Source of the DNA: Piezodorus guildinii
Lineage: Eukaryota > Arthropoda > Insecta > Hemiptera > Pentatomidae
Length of the DNA stretch: 64,000 nt
Direction of reading: 5' to 3'
Assembly (NCBI GenBank): GCA_023052935.1
Contig: CM041298.1
Coordinates: 56,766,990 to 56,830,989, forward strand
In this document: positions 21,009 to 32,649 of the stretch, piece by piece
Position numbering within the stretch: position 1 is the stretch's first letter
How the letters are laid out: each line of letters opens with the position of its first letter
Program-made: the position numbers and the translations under genes
The notes under the pieces: model-generated
Told to the model about the DNA's origin: nothing
Seen by the model: the letters and a program-made list of their open reading frames with translations, nothing else
Database searches by the model: none

Positions 21009-23460
21009 CAAGCGACGATTTTATCAAGCGAATTCCTTCCCTTTCCTTCTGCGATGCAATATATTTGTTTCCTTGCGAATATTATTTCGATTCTTGCGAC
21101 AATTTTTTGGTAATCTTTTTTTATAAAGGTCGATGAGAATAACTTAAAACCTTTGCGACGAGCAACTTAAAAATTTCACACTCTCGAGCGATTATCTTAC
21201 ATCTATAGTTCAGCCACTAGAACAGCTGATCAAAACTCAAAAAAATGCCTGTCGCGTTTCCAAGTACTGAATCTAAATAAAACAATAAAGTTTTTGTTGA
21301 TTATTTTGCTTTTAAACAATATAAATACTATTAATAGTAGTTATTTATTTTGATGATTTTAACCATGGACGATCGCAAAACATACATACATTGCTGTATT
21401 TAATTTTATCTGCAAATTACTTTACAATGATTTATTATTTCCAAATAACTATATTATGGTATAACTGTTTATAGCTGCTTATCTTCACTATTTGTCTCTA
21501 TATTGAGGACGTATAGTCGACTTTTCTTAAATATTTTAATTTTTCCGACTTATGAGCTTCAAGCTTATGAGCCATTATCGGGGCTACAAACATCAGAACA
21601 AAAGATTTAATGTGGTAATTAATTTTTTTTTTTTTTTTTTTTTTTTACCATGATAAAATTTAAAATAAAACAGAAAATATACTAACATACTGAAATACAA
21701 TAGATACATAAAACAACATGATGATGATAAGCATAAAAACAAAACTATAGACTTTAATATAAAAGTAAAAAATTATATATAAACATACCAATACTAAGCC
21801 ATGTCCAAGCATAAACGTCAAAAAAATTAAAATATTTAAAAAAAGACTGACTCTCGATTATTTCCACCTATAATATTTTTCTCTATCTTCAATTTTTCTC
21901 TATACATCTATTGTAATTTGTGACTTAAATTTATAGATCAACATTTTGTTTTCTGTTTTTTCCTTCTTTTTTTTCTCTTTAGTATAATTGTTCGCGTTTG
22001 TTAAAAACACTAATGTAATTTTTATCCATCTTCGACAATACCGTGTTATAAGTTTATATATAGGCAAGATTTAAACTTTTTTTTTTTAGTTTATTTGTTT
22101 TTGTGCTATACTGATTCTAAAACTCTATACATATTTTTATCTATTTTCAAAATAACCCATACCTTAGGGGCGTATTTATGTGTAAAAAGTCATTTATTAT
22201 ATCCCAAAATAAATAACTGAGTTATTGAATTAAATTACTTTTAATCGGCCGCCATTTTAAAAATAACCAGCTGATACCATCATCTAGTCCTTTTTTTGGT
22301 CGATTACAAAGGTTCATTATAAAAAATAATAAACCAAAATTACTATCGTATTAATTATATTATAGTTTACAAAATCCTAACGATCAGATTGAAACGTCTA
22401 AATTGATCTTTGGAATCCAAAATTGCCATTAATACAGTGTATTCGTATTTGGTTCAATATAGCTAAAAGTTAAATAAAACTGTCGAACTTTGACAATTTG
22501 TTTAAACCCATCCAATTTTGACACCATTCTTCAAAAGTTTGATTTAGGATTAACGAGTTTGAAAAGCAATAATTAGATCGTTATTGACTGATAGCATATG
22601 AGCTTCATCAGCATAACTGCTAAAGATTATCTTAGATTAGGTTGGGATATCTGTATAATTAGCTATATGTCTGTGTGAGCTGTCTGCAAGATGGAATCCA
22701 GAACGCTATCTTATCCTATCTAACGGCGCACAGTGGTTTCAAACGCACTTTTTCGGGACAAAAGTCTGCACTGGTCGTTCTATTTAAGATATATCAGTCA
22801 CTTTAACGTCATTTTGTTCCTTAGGAAATTCACTTTCACTGGTATGATGGGCATATTTTTATCTCATTTTCATATCATGAAAATGTATAGGTTTTGTCGA
22901 TAATTTCAGAGAAATGTTTCTAATTACTCTTATATACGTCTTTATATATCTATATTTTCTGCTTTTAACTTTGTTTAGAATGATTATTAAATAAGTTCAA
23001 GTAAACTTTGGTTTCATATATGGACTTGGTGATTTTTTAAGCATTTTCGAAAAATGTCAAGAAATTAAAATTATTTTAAATATCTCAATATATGCAAAAC
23101 ATAAAAAAGTGCAAATTTCATTAAAATATTAATTTTATTTTTTTATTTTTTGCGGAAAAAAATTTAAAAACCGTAATTTGATTTCTACGCTTTAGGAATA
23201 GTAGAACGCATTGCTGGATATGGAAATTTCTTCAATAGAAAAACCAGAAAAAAATTGGCATATAAAATTATTTTTATGTCTAACCTAATTTTTCCAAATG
23301 ACAAAACATAATGAAGTAATTCCCCGAAGCAAGATATAATTATAAATATGCTTATGTAGGGTATTTTTGTATCATATCAAATCAGGGAACCAATCCCTGT
23401 AAAATTTAATGACTTATAACTTGTATTTCGATCTAATGACCTTATGGCCTGCCCACACAG
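21009..23460. other. Ly6-like gene intron, right part
   Basis: AT-rich. A T-run at about 21622-21646, followed by A-rich sequence lacking any frame, looks like a retroelement tail, but no coding part was found. The intron ends in 'atggcctgcccacacag', a good acceptor with AG at 23459-23460. Confidence 0.45.
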
Positions 23461-23797
23461 CGATGACGAGCGACCGATCTGTAACCTGGAGTATTGGGGC
23501 TCGCTGAACGCGACCTCCCGGAAGCACATGGTAACCCACTGCCCGACCAGTAGGTCCGCCTTCTGCATCACCGTCGTGGAGTTCCTGCGGGGCGGGAAGG
23601 AGCGGGTGTCGCGCGGGTGCACGGTGGACCACACTTCGGACGGCCTCGCTCTCATCAGCGGCTGCTTCACCAGCCAGGTCAAGAGTGCCTGCCTCTGCGA
23701 GACAGATCTCTGCAATGTTGCCCCCAGCTCATTTCCCAATTTCATCTTCATCTTTATTAGTCTAACTTCAATTTTTGTTGGTGTATCGAAACAATAA
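23461..23797 (+). CDS. Ly6/three-finger protein, terminal coding exon
   Basis: Joined to 17768-17847 (80 + 337 = 417 bp) this gives a 138-residue protein, and the phase fits exactly. Ten cysteines follow the Ly6/uPAR pattern, from LKCVQC at the start to CLCETDLCN at the end. An N-glycosylation site (NAT) lies in the first third. After CETDLCN comes a short linker and a hydrophobic tail (FPNFIFIFISLTSIFVGV), as in GPI-attachment signals, so the protein is probably tethered outside the cell. Insect members act in septate junctions, neuronal excitability and similar roles, but I cannot assign this one. GC and codon use are higher than in the flanks. The stop TAA lies inside AATAAA (23793-23798), so the 3' UTR may be very short. 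Confidence 0.9.
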
Positions 23798-23798
23798 A
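23793..23798 (+). promoter_or_regulatory. Poly-A signal overlapping the Ly6 stop codon
   Basis: AATAAA spans the stop codon TAA (23795-23797). No other clear signal occurs before the LINE fragment that starts about 110 bp downstream. If used, it would give a transcript with only about 15-25 nt of 3' UTR. Confidence 0.5.
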
Positions 23799-23907
23799 AC
23801 ATTTTAAGTATACCGTTATCTCTACAGTATTAACCCTATAAGGTGATAAGGTGAATTTCAGACTCGTAAACAGTAAAGTGAGGTATCCCACCCGCTTTTT
23901 TTTTAAA

Positions 23908-24810
23908 AATAAGCCTAAACGTCCACAAGGTAGTATCATAGGTCCTGTCATCTACTCCCTTTATACAGCTGACATTCCACTCCATCCTCAAAATGTCCTC
24001 AATAATTATAATGATGACACGTTGTGTCTTATCCGTCCATAATGTTCCAACCACTGCATTCCTAACCCTTCAGTCCCTCATCACAGCCATTGAAGAATGG
24101 TGTCAAAATTGGAGTATTAAAATAAATTCCAACAAATCCCACCAAATCACCTTTACCCTTTGTCGCAAACCGATGGGTTCCTGCCCCCCAGTATACTTTA
24201 ACAACATTACCCTTACTCCTGTTGAACAAATCCGATACTTAGGACTCCATCTTGGCAAGCGCCTTACTTGGAATCCTCACACAAAACTGAAACGACTAGA
24301 AACTGATCGAAGATATCGATTAATAAAACACTTACTCGACAAAAGTTCAAAGCTTCCAGTATATTACAAAATACTCATTTATATCACCATTGTCTGACCT
24401 ACATGGACTTATGTAATCAAGATTTGGGGCTCTACGAAACCATCTAATTCCTACCGCATCCAGTCCTTACAATCTAAATTCCTTCGCAAAATCCTGAATT
24501 CCCCTTATTTTGTCACAAATCAACTTATCCATAATGACCTAAACATCCCATTTGTTGCAGACATAGCCCGTGATAGATACTCTTCTTTTAATTCTAAACT
24601 CCCTGCCCATACAACCCACTTGTCCGTAATTTATCTTCCTTAATATTCCTGATAACCCTCCAAGGCGACTGAAGAGAAGGTGGCCTCGGGACCTGCTGCC
24701 TTAAAATAGCTAATGAAGACATTTTTATGAATTTTTTTTTTCATTCTACATATTTACTTATTGTATTCTTTAATACAGCTGTAAATTACCATAAATAAAT
24801 TTTAAAAAAC
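23908..24810 (+). mobile_element. Jockey-like LINE fragment just after the Ly6 gene
   Basis: This starts inside the reverse transcriptase (RPQGSIIGPVIYSLYTADIP), has a damaged catalytic box (YNDD where YADD is expected), then continues in another frame (IEEWCQNWSIKINSNKSHQ, CPPVYFNNITLTPVEQIRYL). Further stops precede the C-terminal RRWPRDLL-like end near 24705. The 3' UTR ends with 'aaataaattttaaaaaac' near 24810. It is 5' truncated and multiply broken. It lies in sense orientation 110 bp downstream of the Ly6 stop and could supply sequence to read-through transcripts. Confidence 0.85.
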
Positions 24811-24904
24811 TTCCTCTAATCAGGACTACTTCCTCTCTATATACTAACCGGGTATAAGATTTGTGAATACGCGTTGTTTTGCATTCTAAATTCCTTTGCC
24901 TTAA

Positions 24905-25001
24905 AAATAAGTAAACATTCGGAAGAAAACAACAGAGACCTGCAAAATCCTTTATGTATTTCAGAAACTATAAAAACGGACATTTCATGTGAAACAACCC
25001 G
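24905..25001. mobile_element. Solo terminal fragment of the mariner found at 20091
   Basis: This ~95-bp block is nearly identical to 20914-21006, the right end of the mariner in the Ly6 intron, including the inverted-repeat end 'tttcatgtgaaacaaccc'. There is no transposase and no second end, so it is a fragment of another copy. Confidence 0.8.
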
Positions 25002-25269
25002 ATGTAAGGTAATGGAGAGTGGTGAAAAACGGATAACACTAAGGTTTTTTATGGATTATAATTTATACTGTTAGATCATCTAATCTGAAATACATGTTTT
25101 CATCGAGGGAGGTGAAGTGATCGCGTCCGGTAAGATAAATACCACGTGCCTCCTGGGATATCTGTGAAATTCGCGAAGAGCTAAACGATCACGCTGTTGC
25201 CTGTAGCAGCCCATCATTTCCTTCTATAAGATAATATTTTTTCTGAAATATTCTTCTAATTTTACTGAA
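25002..25269. other. No recognisable gene
   Basis: A mixed patch at 25090-25210 is somewhat GC-richer but lacks a sustained frame. Confidence 0.3.
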
Positions 25270-25515
25270 AAAGCTGTCATAACATATAGGGTGCATAATT
25301 GTCTGAAATATGAACTTTCAATTAAACAAACACACACACACGGACACGGATGGACAAATATACTCACACATGCACACGGGCCTTTTTGGGAGACTTGGTT
25401 ATTTAGACTCAGGGGACTCTAAAATGAGTATTTCCGTTGAAAACTGGAAGTCGCATAATTTTATCGATCGAAATACTTTCAGTACTATATATTTCATATA
25501 TAGGTAAGTGAAAGC
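25270..25515 (+). mobile_element. Family H repeat, 5'-truncated
   Basis: It contains the CA-rich core (25328-25375), the 'cttggttatttagactcagg' block, the 'gatcgaaatacttt' end module and 'ggtaagtgaaag' at about 25501-25512. The palindromic end has diverged. Confidence 0.7.
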
Positions 25516-26179
25516 AAAATATATTAAATAATATAGCAATAATTATAGGTTTATTAATAAATTTGATCCATGTTTTCTTCACGCAATTATTTTTTTTTTA
25601 TTTTTTTTTTAATAACTACCATGTACTAATCTAGACAATGTAAAAAATTTCCGATGAACGTCAGTGAAATGACTTAACTGAAAACTAAAACTAAAAAATA
25701 TAAAAGTTTAAATACATGGTATGCATTTCCAGGGTTTTAATAACTTTAGTGTCTTAAGAGGAAAAAAAGGATATATAAACTTTCAGCTAATTCTAAACTC
25801 ATATAAACTTGTGTTCATTTTAACCTAAGCAATTTAAATTTTTATTAGATTCACCATTTCTCTCTTCCAACCAATGTTCTTCTCATGTTTATTTATAATT
25901 CTGTAAATTATTAATATTCAAGCGCTGGGTGTAATTTATTCGTAATAACTTTATAATTTACTTTATATAGCCACTCTGAATGCAATGAATTCACGCATGT
26001 GGTTGACCCATATATTTCCTTCCGGCTTTCTGGATTTAATTTATAAAGATTATATTCTAAAAGAGTTTTAGAGAAAACACTATAATTTCATTATTACATG
26101 ATAAAGTAATGTTGATACACTAGGGTAATTTTGGAGTTATAAAGTAAAAGAAAAATACAAATAAAAATGAAATAAATAG
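25516..26179. other. No recognisable gene
   Basis: AT-rich with T-runs at about 25590-25610. No frame or repeat was identified. Confidence 0.35.
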
Positions 26180-28022
26180 AATTTAAAAAAAAAAGTTGTT
26201 TTTATTACTTATTATCACCAATATAGAAATAAAAATAGAAAATAATTTGTATTCTGGGACTGGGTCCCCTAAGAATAACAGAATTGTAAAATTTAAATAT
26301 ACAACATGTCTGGCCAACAGACAGAATGAATATAATTAATTACTTATTACACAGATGGGTTAATTCAAGTGTTCATATCACACACGAACATCCACACATA
26401 TACACAAAAAAAATATGGAAAAATAAAAACAGTTCTTGAAAATATTGTGTTGAACAAAATTAAAAATAAATTCAAATATAACATTGTTTAAATAAACACA
26501 ATGAACAAATATTACTTTTCTTTTAATGTGTGATGTCAAGAACATAAGAATCACTGTATTTAAGCGTCTTTTTGGGATAATGAAAAGTATTGGAAAAAGT
26601 TGAGATTTGTATGAGGAGAGAGAAGGAGCATGGCGGATATGAGTAGGTAGAGAATTCTAGAAAATAGAGGAGCGGACCAGGAAGGAACGATCAAAAGTTT
26701 TAGTTCTGTGGGTAGGATAGTAAAGGTCGGAATGGCGCCATCTTGTTTCAAGAGTGCGGACTGAAGATTTAAATTGTAGGAAACGGTGAATGTATGGAGC
26801 GTGTTGGGATCTAGTGATTTGGTAAAGGTCTAATCCTAGGAAATGTATGCGGATTGGGGAAAGGAGCCACTTTACCTCGCCGTAAAAATGGGTTACATGG
26901 GACCTCTTCGGAGTACAGAGGACAAATCTTAAAAATATGTTCACGGTGCGTTTTAACCTGTCCTCAAGTATCGTCGGGAGGTCACCATATACTAAGCAGC
27001 AATAGTCAAAGTGGGGGGAAATAAGTGCGGATACAAGGAGATTACGGATGGAAAGTGGAAAAAGATGGCGGGAGCGATGGAAATATTTCAGGGTACTTAT
27101 TGTTCTTCGGGAAATTTGGGCAATAAGGGGTTTCCAGGAAAGGGTTTGGTCAATGGTAATACCCAGGTTTTTGACAGAGAAAGTGAAGGTGATTGGGTGA
27201 TCATTTAAGGTGACACTCGGAAATGTGGTATAGGATCTGAGGAGGGAATTGGAACCAATTAGGATGGCCTGAGTTTTCATAGGATTTAGCATTAGTTTAT
27301 TCAAGGTTGCCCCAGCACAGATTCCATCCAGGTCGTTCTGAATATTAGCAAATGCTACTAGTTAATCGGAAGGAGAGAAGGATAGATAGATCTGGTAATC
27401 ATCAGCGTATAGATGGTGGGAACAGTGATGGATGGAGTTGGGAAGGTCGTTGATATAAAAATTAAAAAGAAGAGGAGAGATACTTGAGCCTTGGGCCACA
27501 CCTGCCGAGAGGGCTCGAAAGGAAGATAGAGGATGGTTAGGAATAATGACAGCTTGAGTTCTGTCAGAAAGGAATGATTGAGACCACCTGTTAGTGCTGT
27601 TGGAAAAGGATAGAGACTATAGTTTGGAGAAAAGGATGGAGTGGTCCAGGGAGTCAAATGCTTTCGAGAAGTTCAGAAGTATTAGCGCGGTCAGTTTCGT
27701 TTCGTCCATAGCAGTGCGTATGTCATTAGTGATTTTGAGGAGAGCAGATTGTGTGGAAAAGCCGGGTCGGAAGCCAGATTGGAAAGGATCAATGAGTTTA
27801 GAATTTTCAAGGAAATTTGACAATTGTGTCTGAACTATTCTTTCTAAAGGTTTGGAGAGGTTCGAGAGGATGGAAATAGGGCGATAGTCTTTAGGAGATG
27901 TAGGGTTGGAAGTTTTACTGATAGGATGGACTATTGCTTTTTTCCAAGTAGCGGGAAATATGGAATTTTGGAGGGAAATATACGAGCGCAATAGGTCAAG
28001 TTCGGGAAATACACTACTTTTC
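26180..28022 (-). mobile_element. CR1-like LINE, 5'-truncated and frameshifted
   Basis: The minus strand carries reverse transcriptase from before the first motifs to the C-terminus in three frames, then a 3' UTR with the family tail 'cctagtcccagaat' type (minus strand, near 26250-26270). Related 3' pieces lie at 1035-1085, 58555-59040 and 62330-62945. The element interrupts an older family H copy, since 28023-28083 reads like a decayed family H start. Confidence 0.85.
26560..28022 (-). pseudogene. CR1-like LINE reverse transcriptase pseudogene
   Basis: 27617-28024 encodes FPATWKKAIVHPISK, SPKDYRPISILSNLSKPLER, FQSGFRPGFSTQSALLKITN and LLNFSKAFDSLDHSILFSKL. 27358-27657 continues in a shifted frame and contains the decayed catalytic region (YTLMITRSIY in place of the usual YADD box). 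26657-27304 then gives MNPMKTQAI-type sequence, VKNLGITIDQTLSWKPLIAQ and HFDYCCLVYGDL, through to the region containing RHAPS. At least two frameshifts, so it is dead. The 'GFRPGFSTQSALLKIT' style points to the CR1/L2 superfamily rather than Jockey or RTE. Confidence 0.85.
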
Positions 28023-28083
28023 ACTTATCTCGGCTGTTGAAATCAATTTAAGAACTATGAAATACAATAATATTTAAAAAAAA

Positions 28084-28839
28084 TCTGGTGCGGGCAACAC
28101 ACGACTTTCACTTACCGTTGTTAAAATCAATTAAAGAATTTTTAAATACAGTTAGAGATAAAAATACGCGAAACTATTTAAGAATTAATTAAAATGGAAT
28201 TTCTATAGAAACGTGTTTTATTAAAAAATCTATTATTATTATCTTATATCAGCAGTTAGTTTTATGTTCTTTTCATCACTCTCTATTAACTTTTAAAGGC
28301 TTTTGTATGATATAATATTTTTTCTAAAATTTTTAGCTTTCCAACGGTATATCATACATGTATATTACTGCTTTTACGTTCAAAAACGAAAAATTGCATT
28401 AAAAAAATATTTTTTCTGTTTTCTCCTTTAGTTGGGTATCGAATTGATTCAATTTATATATTTACCTGTTTTTCATCAGCGTTAACAAGATAATCTAGTT
28501 ATTATTATTGAATCTACAAAATTAAAGGTACTATAGGGGAAGAAAATTTAAAATATCGGTATTTAAGCCCTGTCAGACCATTTTTATCCAAATAAAACCT
28601 ACATGATATTAAGGCTCATTAAATTTTACATCGATATAGCGAGTTTACTCAAAATCGTCGGAACCGTTTTCGAGAAAATCGAAAAAAGGTTCAAAATGCA
28701 TAGTATAAAGTGCCTCTTCTGGTATGCTCATTTTGATGAAAAAAGTTTTGTCACGTCTCGGGCGTATAGTTGTCTTAAATATGAAATTTCAGTTTCATAG
28801 GACTTACCGTTTCCGCCCGGGAGTTACCACACACACACA

Positions 28840-28888
<49 letters not shown>

Positions 28889-29011
28889 CTTTTTGCGGGA
28901 CTTGGTTATTTGGACTCAGGGGACCCAAAAACGTGTATTTCCGTTGAAAACTGGGATTCGAAAATTTTCACGATCGCAATACTTCCCCTTACTATATATA
29001 GTAAGTGAAAG
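28084..29011 (+). mobile_element. Family H repeat, complete copy (duplication unit 1)
   Basis: It starts TCTGGTGCGGGCAACACACG and ends with the palindrome CTTACTATATATAGTAAG (about 28988-29005) plus TGAAAG. The CA microsatellite core is long here (28831-28885). It is paralogous to 33254-34138 with only scattered differences. The 94-codon frame across the CA core is not a gene. Confidence 0.85.
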
Positions 29012-29079
29012 TAAAAGTTGAAGCTAATTTTAAATAAAAAGTATATTTTTTCGTTGGAATCGTGTTATTTTGATTGAAT

Positions 29080-29745
29080 TATATAGTAATATAAAATTAT
29101 GTATAGCTATCAGTAATATGTTTATACCTTATTCGTCACATTACATTATATTTTAGAACTTCAGGCATAAGATAATATTTGTTCTAATATCTTTATCTTT
29201 CTAACGATATATCAAACATTTTTGTTACTGTTCTTACGTTCGAAAAACCAAAAATAACATTTAAAAAAATATATTTGCTCTTTTAACTTTAACATTTAGC
29301 AGATTTATATTAATCGTAATAAGAGGATATGGTTAATTCTTTTAAATCTATAAAAATAAAGGTACTTTAGAGGAAGAAGAAAAAAAAATCGCCATTTGAA
29401 CCTTGTCAAATTATTTCAATCAGAATTGAACCTAAATGATCTTATGATAAGCCATTAAATTTTACATTGATAGAGCCAGTTTAATCAAAATCGTTAAAGC
29501 AACTTTTAAGAAAAATCATAAAAAGGTGCATAATGCATGGTATAAAGTGGTTATTCTAGTTGTTCGATTTTAATGAAACTGCTTAAACCTTTCAGGCATA
29601 TTTCCTCCTTTAATACAAAATGGCTGTATAAATATAAAACTTATATTTTTTGAGCTAATCTTAACCCCCACACATACAGATCTCGGGATCGATTGGACTC
29701 AGAGGACCTTAATAATAGGTGAGTTAAAGTAAAAATGCATAACCT
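29080..29745 (+). mobile_element. Family H-related repeat, divergent subfamily (unit 1)
   Basis: The interior blocks 'ttcaggcataagataatatt' and 'attaaattttacattgata' and the end 'ggattggactcagaggacctta' with 'ataggtgagttaaagt' match the family at lower similarity. Its paralogue in unit 2 is about 34185-34870. Confidence 0.6.
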
Positions 29746-30440
29746 ACTATTTTTAAAAAATTAGATATCTACACTAATTATTTTTCTTCTTCTTATTATT
29801 TTTTTAAATTAAAATTTCCATACCTCTTATTTTATAGTCACAGAAGAGTAAGGAATAGAAAGCCGGTAAACTAAATTACTTATAGTACCATAATAAATAA
29901 AATAATAAAAGGATCTTGAAATTGAATAATATTATAGTTTCGCTAATTTCTTCTCTTTTTTTTTTCCTAAATCCTGAGGTGGACATTTTATCCGGTATAT
30001 AATTTTAATAAAATAAAATAATTAAAGTTTCTACGTTTCCATTTAATAACCTCCTTTTATGTGGTGCCTGTTTCATTTTAAATTTGGATCTCTGTGAGTA
30101 TAGTAATGAGGCTGAAACCGCTGTAAAATAAATTTCTTGTTGGAATTGTAACCCACACCGCATTGGTACTAGGTGCACCAGTGGAATAGACAATAAAATG
30201 GACCAAAGGGATTAAGGTTCTAGCCTCGCATCCACGAATCCCTGAGAAGAATCCTCCCGATAATTTGGGGTTTCTTTTATAGAAACGTGTTCAGCGTTCG
30301 TTCTAAACTTTTAAACAACAACAAATTATTTTACCGTATTTTCTTTAAAATACTAAGTGTTGCTCTTGTAAAACACACTTTTTTTTCTTTTTTTTTTTTT
30401 TGCATTATTTATTGATTCTATTTGAGTACAAAAACAAAAA
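29746..30440. other. Repeat segment shared by both duplication units
   Basis: This recurs almost unchanged at 34871-35579. The part at 30005-30310 contains, on the minus strand, a GC-richer block with 'gcggtgtgggttacaattcc', which resembles a weak tRNA B box, so a decayed SINE is possible. The 62-codon minus-strand frame at 30005-30193 shows no family likeness. T-run near 30380-30400. Confidence 0.45.
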
Positions 30441-31287
30441 TATGGTGCGGGAAACACAGGAGTTTCACTTACCTCCATTTTTAAAATCAATTAAAGAATT
30501 AATTAAAATGGAATTTCTATAGAAACATGTGTTTTATTAAAAAATCTACTATATTAAATTACAATAATCAGTTAGTTTTATCTTCGTTTCATCACTCTCT
30601 ATTAACTTTTAAAAGCTTTTGTATGAGATAATATTTTTTCTAAAATCTTTAGCTTTCCTACGGTATATCATACATGTATATTACTGCTCGTATGTTCAAA
30701 AACGAAAAATTGCATTAAAAAAATATTTTTTCTGTTTTCTTCTTTAGTTGGTTATCGAATTCATTCAATTTATATATTTGCCTGTTTTTTATCAGTGGTA
30801 AAAGGATAATATAGTTATTTTTATAGAAACAACAAAATTTAAGGTAATTTAGAGAAAGAAAATTTAAAATATCGGCATTTAAGCCCTGTCAGACCATTTT
30901 AACCCGAATGAAACCTAAATGATATTAAAGCCCATTAAATTTTACATCGATATAGCGAGTTTAATCAAAATCGTCGGAACCGTTTTCGAGTAAAATCGAA
31001 AAAAAGGTGCAAAATGCATGGTATAAAGTGGCTCTTCTGGTAAGCTCATTTTGATGAAAAAGGCCTTGTAACGTCTCGGGCGTATAGTTGTCTTAAATAT
31101 GAAATTTCAGTTTCATAGGACTTACCGTTTCCGCCCAGGAGTTACCACACACACAAACATTTTTGCGGGACTTGATTATTTGGACTCAGGTGACCCTAAA
31201 ACGTGTATTTCCGTCAAAAACTGAAATTCGAAAATTTTCACGATCGCAATACTTTCCCTTAATATATATATATATAGTAAGTGAAAG
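30441..31287 (+). mobile_element. Family H repeat, complete copy (unit 1)
   Basis: It starts 'tatggtgcgggaaacaca' and ends 'atatatatagtaagtgaaag'. This is the uninterrupted counterpart of the split copy 35580-35817 / 41037-41132 / 45711-45725 in unit 2 and defines what is missing there (about 30679-31182). Confidence 0.85.
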
Positions 31288-31510
31288 AAAAAAATAATAT
31301 AATTCACTCTAACTGGAAGGTAAAGCTTATAATATAGTCATTATCTTTTGAACGGATTTTACAAAAAACTATTCCATTTTAGGTCTATATTGACAGTTTG
31401 ATTAATAGAATAAATATAACAGCATTGAAGTGTGTATTTTATATGACTCAGAGACCTACTTCAAAAAATATTATACATATTTAAACATAAACCAGTATTA
31501 TAAATATAAA
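31288..31510. other. Spacer shared with unit 2 (45726-45957)
   Basis: AT-rich, no gene. It is nearly identical to the counterpart in unit 2. Confidence 0.4.
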
Positions 31511-32210
31511 CTAGTGTGGTAAGTCCAGCGCAAAAATGAGAGGTCCTAAAACAAGAAGTTCGGGTGTTGATGACCTAGCTGTTGTACGCCCTAAAACCGA
31601 ACAAAACAAACAAAATGAGAAGTCAAACAAAACTCATATTTCACATTTAAGACAACTATACGTCCGAGATGTTACGGGAACTTCTTCATCAAAATCGGCT
31701 AACCAGAAAATCTACTTTAGGTATATCACTCATTTTGCACCTCTTTACGATTTCCTCTAAAAACGACTCTAACGATTTTGATTAAACTATGTTAATGTAA
31801 AATTTATTGGGCTTTAATACGATTTAGGATTCATTCTGATTGAAATGTTCAGACAGGGGTTAAATGCTATATTTTAAATTTTTTTCTCGGTAGTTCCTTT
31901 AATTTTGAAGATTTTATAAACCATATTATATTTTTAGAATTGATAAAACAGAGATAAATACATGGGTTTAAACAATTTGATATCTAACGAAAGAAAAAGA
32001 AAATTTTCATACGATTTTTGTGTTTTTGAACATAAAAAACAGTAATACAGATGTATAATATACCATTTGAAAGCTTAAGATTTTAGAAAACAATATTATC
32101 TTATACACAAAATTCTAAAAGTTAACGGAGAGTGATAAAAAGCCGATTAAACCAGCTGACTATCGTAGATAATAATATAATATATTATTTAATAAAACAC
32201 ATGTTTCCAT

Positions 32211-32223
32211 TGAAACTCTAGGT
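32211..32223 (+). repeat. Target site duplication of SINE, left copy
   Basis: 'tgaaactctaggt' is repeated exactly at 32516-32528. Confidence 0.85.
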
Positions 32224-32515
32224 TTAGGTTTATTTGTTTAACGTCACATTATGCTACTATGGCTAATCGGACAATGCTACAGCAGGAGTCCTAAATTTTG
32301 CCTATCCAGGTTTTATTAGGATAGGGATCTTTAACGGGTACCTGACATCGCACAGGCTCGAGACCACCTTTTTACATAACCTCCAAAGGACGGCATAACT
32401 AAGGATTTTTTTACTCCCATTAAAAAATCCTAGAGCCACCCGCAGGTTTGAACCCGCGACTTTTGGCATAGAAAGCTGTTATGCTAGCAACTACGCTATG
32501 GGTGACCCCGTGAAG
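32224..32515 (-). mobile_element. tRNA-derived SINE (SINE-A), unit 1
   Basis: On the minus strand the head contains an A-box region (complement of 'atgctagcaactacgcta') and a B box 'gggttcaaac'-type (complement of 'gcaggtttgaacccgc'), followed by the family body and a short 'aaataaacct' tail. Perfect 13-bp flanking duplications at 32211-32223 and 32516-32528 fix the borders at about 292 bp. Confidence 0.9.
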
Positions 32516-32528
32516 TGAAACTCTAGGT
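32516..32528 (+). repeat. Target site duplication of SINE, right copy
   Basis: Exact repeat of 32211-32223. Confidence 0.85.
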
Positions 32529-32649
32529 AATTAATTTATTAACAATTTATTTTAATCTCTGAATGGATTTGATAATTTTAAAACCGATTATAACAACGTA
32601 GGTAAGTGAAAGTCGTGTGTTGCTCGCACCAGACTTTTAGTAATGAAAC

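Larger units (their letters stand above)
31511..32633 (-). mobile_element. Family H repeat, 3'-truncated, with nested SINE (unit 1)
   Basis: On the minus strand it ends with the standard start (complement of 'gtgttgctcgcaccaga' at 32617-32633) and 'ggtaagtgaaagtc'. A SINE (32224-32515) with perfect 13-bp duplications sits inside. The 74-codon frame at 31536-31760 lies in repeat sequence and is repeated in unit 2, so it is not taken as a gene. Confidence 0.75.

Noticed and set aside
23377..23802. 141-codon minus frame over the Ly6 exon
   Set aside because: It is antisense to an exon with correct splice sites and a ten-cysteine Ly6 pattern.
28724..29008. 94-codon frame with a TH repeat
   Set aside because: It is produced by the CA microsatellite of family H. 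Similar chance frames occur in other copies.
30005..30193. 62-codon minus frame repeated at 35145-35333
   Set aside because: Same reason: it is duplicated repeat DNA without a recognisable protein family.
31536..31760. 74-codon frame repeated at 45971-46195
   Set aside because: The repetition comes from the segmental duplication of a family H copy. There is no promoter, and the sequence aligns to non-coding parts of other copies.
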